Origin: UBA1737 sp964541525
GTDB lineage: Bacteria > Bacillota_I > Bacilli_A > ML615J-28 > CAG-313
Length of the DNA: 64,000 nt
Assembly (NCBI GenBank): GCA_964541525.1
Contig: CAZIQF010000001.1
Location: 62,001-126,000 of the forward strand
Reading direction: 5' to 3'
The stretch's first letter is position 1. Every line of letters starts with the position of its first letter. Shown piece by piece: positions 60,766-64,000 of this stretch. A program made the translations under genes and the position numbers. The notes beneath the pieces are model-generated. The model was not told the DNA's origin, did no database searches, and saw only the letters and a program-made list of their open reading frames with translations.

Positions 60766-62088
60766 TTATTCTTTCTTAATTTCACCTGCTTTAGTTAAAG
60801 CAATCTTTGTAATAACTGGTCCAATTAATTCATAAACTAAAGTTGCGCATAAAACAACAGCCGTAATTGTTCCAGCAAGACCATATAAATAATTCGCACC
60901 AGTAAATAAATGATTTTCTTCTAAAGCTGCATCAGCGATTGCTCTAAAAGTATTTGAAGCACTACGAGCCATACCGATTGCAACACCAGCTTGTGGCAAT
61001 AAAGTTAAACCTAAATATTTAGTAACATTTTTATCTTTCTTTTCTAGCGAACAGCCAAAGCGAGCACCAAAGTATTTACCAAGTGATCTGGCAATTAAAT
61101 AAACAACGCATAAGGCAACAACTGGTAATGTGATAACACTAAAATCTAGTTCCGCACCTGATAGAATAAAGAATAGCATAAATAATGCTGGAGTCCAACG
61201 ATCAATTCCATCAAGAATCACAATTGCATCTTTTCTCAAATTACAGAAAACTGCTCCTAACATCATACAAGTAAGTAACGATGATAATTCTAAATCAAAC
61301 CACGTTCCAAATAGGTCACATAGTGCCACAGCTAAAAAGACTGCAGCAAGCATGCACATTAAACGATTTGCCCGTGATTTAAACGCATTCATCGCATAAG
61401 TTAAAATTAAACCAATAATACCACCAATTAATAGGGATAAAACTATTTCTAATAGTGGAAATACTAAGATATCAACAACACTAATATTACCACCACCTAG
61501 TCCTGCTTGCTGTTTAGCAAAAACTTGAGCAATCGAAAATGAGATTGAGAATAAAATTAAACCTACTGCATCATCAAATGCAACAACTGGTAATAATGTA
61601 TCAGTAACTGGTCCTTTAGCTTTATATTGTTTAATGACCATTAATGTTGCTGCTGGAGCTGTAGCAGTTGCAACCGCACCTAAAGTCAAGATTAATGGCA
61701 ATTGTTCAGCTAAATTATTTGTACATAAGCACACAATAATTAACGCAATATCAACAAATGCTAATGCTGCAAATGCTTGTAACATTGTGATGGTAACAAT
61801 ACCTTTACCAACTTTCTTGATACTACTTAACTTAAATTCGCTTCCGATGGAAAAAGCGATAAAACCTAATGCTAAATCAACAATGATACCAAAAGCCGAT
61901 ACCATATCTTTTGATAATACACCAGTTAAATCATCATTAAATAAACTGAAAAGATAAGGGCCAAGTAAAATTCCCACAATTAAATAACCAGTTACATTGG
62001 GTAATTTTACTAATTTGATTAGTCGATTAGAAATTAATCCGGCAATTAAAGCAATACTAATTCCTAATAAAATGCTTCCAGTATCCAT
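60766..62088 (-). CDS. CPA2-type cation:proton antiporter
   Basis: 440 residues with about 12-13 membrane helices: GLISNRLIKLVKLPNVTGYLIVGILLGP at the start, the family sequence LGAVATATAPAATLMVIKQY, and PVVAFDDAVGLILF with the ion-site Asp pair. No TrkA/KTN domain follows. It exchanges Na+ or K+ for protons. Its ATG shares one base with the stop of the upstream PII-like gene (TAATG), implying coupled synthesis with that likely regulator. Confidence 0.9.
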   Translation of the reverse strand: MDTGSILLGISIALIAGLISNRLIKLVKLPNVTGYLIVGILLGPYLFSLFNDDLTGVLSKDMVSAFGIIVDLALGFIAFSIGSEFKLSSIKKVGKGIVTITMLQAFAALAFVDIALIIVCLCTNNLAEQLPLILTLGAVATATAPAATLMVIKQYKAKGPVTDTLLPVVAFDDAVGLILFSISFSIAQVFAKQQAGLGGGNISVVDILVFPLLEIVLSLLIGGIIGLILTYAMNAFKSRANRLMCMLAAVFLAVALCDLFGTWFDLELSSLLTCMMLGAVFCNLRKDAIVILDGIDRWTPALFMLFFILSGAELDFSVITLPVVALCVVYLIARSLGKYFGARFGCSLEKKDKNVTKYLGLTLLPQAGVAIGMARSASNTFRAIADAALEENHLFTGANYLYGLAGTITAVVLCATLVYELIGPVITKIALTKAGEIKKE

Positions 62089-62423
62089 TATTCATCAAGT
62101 CCTTCCAAGAAGGCAATCGGAAGTGAATACATGAAACCTTTTTCTTTAATTCCAGATAATGCTTGATTAGTAATTTTAGCTAATTCTTTTACTTCTTCAT
62201 CTTTTTTTACTACTACTAAAATCATTGGTCTAGATATTTCTACATCTTGATCAATCATTCGATTAATTCCGCCAAAATATGGTTCTGGTTCAATAGAATC
62301 CATTAATGCGTGATGAATACTCTTAGTTGATAAGACAGTCCCACGATAATTATTAACAGAATAAGTTTTTAACAAAGGAAGTACATATTGGTCCTCTGTT
62401 AATACAACAATAAATAATTGCAT
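62088..62423 (-). CDS. PII-like (nitrogen regulatory PII/CutA-fold) protein
   Basis: 111 residues. Predicted beta-alpha-beta repeats: MQLFIVVLTEDQYVLPLLKTY, a long exposed loop (RGTVLSTKSIHHALMDSIEP), then MILVVVKKDEEVKELAKITNQAL. This matches PII-like trimeric sensors that bind nucleotides and control transporters through the T-loop. The classic PII signature is absent, so the ligand is unknown. Start at ATG 62421-62423, 8 bases after AGGAGG. Stop overlaps the antiporter start. Confidence 0.65.
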   Translation of the reverse strand: MQLFIVVLTEDQYVLPLLKTYSVNNYRGTVLSTKSIHHALMDSIEPEPYFGGINRMIDQDVEISRPMILVVVKKDEEVKELAKITNQALSGIKEKGFMYSLPIAFLEGLDE

Positions 62424-62450
62424 AAGCAAATCCTCCTTAAATTCTACAAT

Positions 62451-62459
62451 ATTATACCA
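62451..62459 (-). promoter_or_regulatory. Extended -10 promoter of the PII-like/antiporter operon
   Basis: TGGTATAAT on the minus strand (hexamer 62451-62456), about 28 bases before the start. Confidence 0.6.
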
Positions 62460-62509
62460 CTTTAAAAGTAGCTTAAGTTAAATAATGCAATTTTAAAATC
62501 AGTTAGTTC

Positions 62510-62552
62510 AAAATAAAACTGACATAAATATCTTTTATTTATGTCAGTATTT
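62510..62552 (-). terminator. Terminator of the acyltransferase-zinc ribbon gene
   Basis: Perfect 13-bp stem ACTGACATAAATA/TATTTATGTCAGT (62518-62530 with 62536-62548), loop of 5, T-rich on both strands. Confidence 0.88.
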
Positions 62553-62558
62553 TAATTA

Positions 62559-63827
62559 TTATTTTTCCTGATTGGATGATGCTTTTTTAAAGATTGCTTC
62601 CGTTGCAAAATGAAGTTTCGTTAATACATTCGGATTATTCAATGGAAAAACAAAATAAGTATCTTCCATTGTCGCAATATCTATTGCATCTCCACGTCCC
62701 TTATAATTATATTCAATATGAAGTGATGCAGTTGATACCGCTGGTTTGAATAAACTAAATTCAGAACCATCATCTAATGTTCCTTCCAATCTGATTCCTT
62801 CTAATGACTGTTTCATTTTTACAACACCAATTCGAACAAATCCTTTTTTCGAATTAACCAATCGTTCAATTCTGACATCATCTTCAAAATAGTAAGTTCC
62901 TTCATCAACTGCATGATTGACAACTGATCTTTGCCACAAATACCATGAAGGAATATGTGATAAGTTTTCATCCCATTTTTGATCTTCGTTTAGTAAATGT
63001 AGACGAGAATATTCGTCCATATCCCATTTTGCATGACAATCTAAACATTCTAAGTAGTGATCATAACTAGTCATTTTTTGTTCAGTTCCACAACATGGAC
63101 ATTTATATAAAATTTTATGAAGATTTGTTGCACGATCATGATCAGTTATCTTGATCTTATTATCATATTGCCACTTGTAATCATCATAGATAAAAGCTTT
63201 TTCAATCCGTTCTTGGATTTCATCTGCTGATATACTTAATACTTCTTCTTTTGTTACAACTTGTATAAAGTCTGCTTCACATCTGAATCCTTTACGATAA
63301 GGATGTTTATTCCACTGCGGAGAACGAATAAATGTTCCTTTTTGATTAATCACCACTACTGGTACTTTACATAATTTTGCAAACTTACCTAGAGCTTTAC
63401 CAATATCTTCATTAATCCCCGCAAGCGTAAATCTAGCTTCCGGATAAATTACAACATTACATTTTAATTTGTGTAAAGCATTGTAGCAATTTCTGATTAA
63501 CACTGTATCTTTAGTAAATTTGCGTTTAGGAATACAGCCGATATGACGCATTAGCCATTCGCGGCCGTTAAACTCTTCAATTGATGTTACCCAACAATTT
63601 TTTTGTGGTTTATTGGCTTTGATTAGATTTGCAAAATCAACAAAAGATGCATGATTTGCAAGTACTAAATACGGTGGTTTTAAGCCTTGACAATTAATTT
63701 TATTTATTTTTGTTCTAGTTCCAAATATTCCTGAAAACCACCAAGCACCAATCCATTCAATTGGCAATAGATACCAACTTGGTTTTTGGATTTTTTTATG
63801 TAATTCAAATTCTTTTTCTTCTTTCAT
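62559..63827 (-). CDS. PlsC-like acyltransferase fused to a zinc ribbon and C-terminal domain
   Basis: 422 residues. N-terminal acyltransferase domain (about 45-215): motif I NHASFVDF, motif II RHIGCIPKRKF and motif III YPEARFTLAG. Residues about 238-262 form a zinc ribbon with CPCCGTEQ and CLDCHAKW; the rest (about 265-422) is a beta-rich domain including VNHAVDEGTYYFEDDVRI that I do not recognise. The lipid-acyltransferase part suggests membrane-lipid work; the ribbon is unusual. Promoter TGGTATAAT at 63850-63858. A single-gene unit. Confidence 0.8.
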   Translation of the reverse strand: MKEEKEFELHKKIQKPSWYLLPIEWIGAWWFSGIFGTRTKINKINCQGLKPPYLVLANHASFVDFANLIKANKPQKNCWVTSIEEFNGREWLMRHIGCIPKRKFTKDTVLIRNCYNALHKLKCNVVIYPEARFTLAGINEDIGKALGKFAKLCKVPVVVINQKGTFIRSPQWNKHPYRKGFRCEADFIQVVTKEEVLSISADEIQERIEKAFIYDDYKWQYDNKIKITDHDRATNLHKILYKCPCCGTEQKMTSYDHYLECLDCHAKWDMDEYSRLHLLNEDQKWDENLSHIPSWYLWQRSVVNHAVDEGTYYFEDDVRIERLVNSKKGFVRIGVVKMKQSLEGIRLEGTLDDGSEFSLFKPAVSTASLHIEYNYKGRGDAIDIATMEDTYFVFPLNNPNVLTKLHFATEAIFKKASSNQEK

Positions 63828-63849
63828 CTCTTTAATTCCTTTTGATATT

Positions 63850-63858
63850 ATTATACCA
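63850..63858 (-). promoter_or_regulatory. Extended -10 promoter of the acyltransferase-zinc ribbon gene
   Basis: TGGTATAAT on the minus strand (hexamer 63850-63855); -35 poorly defined. Confidence 0.6.
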
Positions 63859-63932
63859 AAAAAATCAAAAAAATAAAGTAATTTTACTTATATCGACAAT
63901 TTTTTTAAAATATTCCTTAACTAATCAAATTT

Positions 63933-63960
63933 TTGACTCTATAATTGTTATAGATAAAAT
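63933..63960 (+). promoter_or_regulatory. Possible plus-strand promoter leading out of the window
   Basis: TTGACT (63933-63938), 16-base spacer, TAAAAT (63955-63960), reading toward the right edge; no gene start is visible before 64000. Nothing else is seen in 63860-64000. Confidence 0.4.
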
Positions 63961-64000
63961 AACTATATGATTTTTATATAGACTTTATTTTATATTCTCG

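Noticed and set aside
1..64000. Prophage, insertion sequence, CRISPR array, rRNA or tRNA genes
   Set aside because: No transposase, integrase, repeat-spacer array, or clover-leaf sequence was found on reading the window; the DUF5662 gene alone is not phage evidence.

Overview
The window is a very AT-rich (roughly 30% G+C by eye) bacterial chromosome segment, densely packed and almost entirely on the minus strand. TGA works as a stop codon (for example at 6517, 14357 and 46750) and Trp is TGG, so the genetic code is the standard bacterial one, not the Mollicutes code. An SspI-type spore protein, a CotY/CotZ-type coat protein, an AdhE-Rex fermentation locus, [FeFe]-hydrogenase proteins, rubrerythrin/PerR and many T-box and riboswitch leaders point to an anaerobic, fermentative, endospore-forming low-GC Bacillota, probably an Erysipelotrichales/Turicibacter-like lineage. 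The lineage is inference. I see no prophage, IS element, CRISPR array, rRNA or tRNA.

Layout. 1-535: rpsF-ssb with an S6:S18-type leader. 536-9235: housekeeping and salvage enzymes (patatin lipase, DJ-1, TrmB, PepV, ZIP transporter, HAD phosphatase, NAPRTase) around the two spore genes on the plus strand (4000-5142). 9238-13524: a cytoplasmic GH9 enzyme, a lipid kinase and a perR-rbr operon with a perfect PerR-like palindrome on its promoter. 13603-16942: five-gene operon of uncharacterised proteins, including a DUF697-like membrane protein and two paralogous membrane proteins. 17060-22341: heterodimeric ABC exporter, DUF362-ferredoxin and lipoprotein. 22435-28342: two PlsC acyltransferases and a giant acyl-CoA dehydratase activase. 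29131-34275: an amino-acid ABC transporter whose fused binding-protein/permease looks circularly permuted and sits behind an attenuator-like leader, then metNIQ behind a methionine T-box. 34412-37585: a 1057-residue amidase lipoprotein.

38444-47370 is the centrepiece: one apparent operon, rex, adhE, an APH-fold kinase, two thioredoxin-like [2Fe-2S] proteins, a PAS-containing HydS-type [FeFe]-hydrogenase sensor, a SpoIIE-type phosphatase and a group-B-like [FeFe] hydrogenase. It links NADH sensing, ethanol formation and (inferred) H2/redox signalling. 47469-50315: a LysR regulator, a cobalamin-riboswitch-controlled lipoprotein plus ECF S-component, and a DnaQ-like exonuclease. 50430-53003 (plus strand): a lysine riboswitch with a three-gene amino-acid ABC transporter. 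53027-63827: exonuclease III, peptidases, nitroreductase, a vWA lipoprotein, a SIS protein, a PII-like protein with a CPA2 antiporter, and an acyltransferase-zinc-ribbon fusion.

The transport genes share one logic: Met, Lys and B12 uptake genes each have a cis-acting RNA leader (T-box, L-box, B12 riboswitch), and the remaining amino-acid transporter has an unassigned leader with mutually exclusive hairpins. All calls come from reading the sequence; no database search was run.
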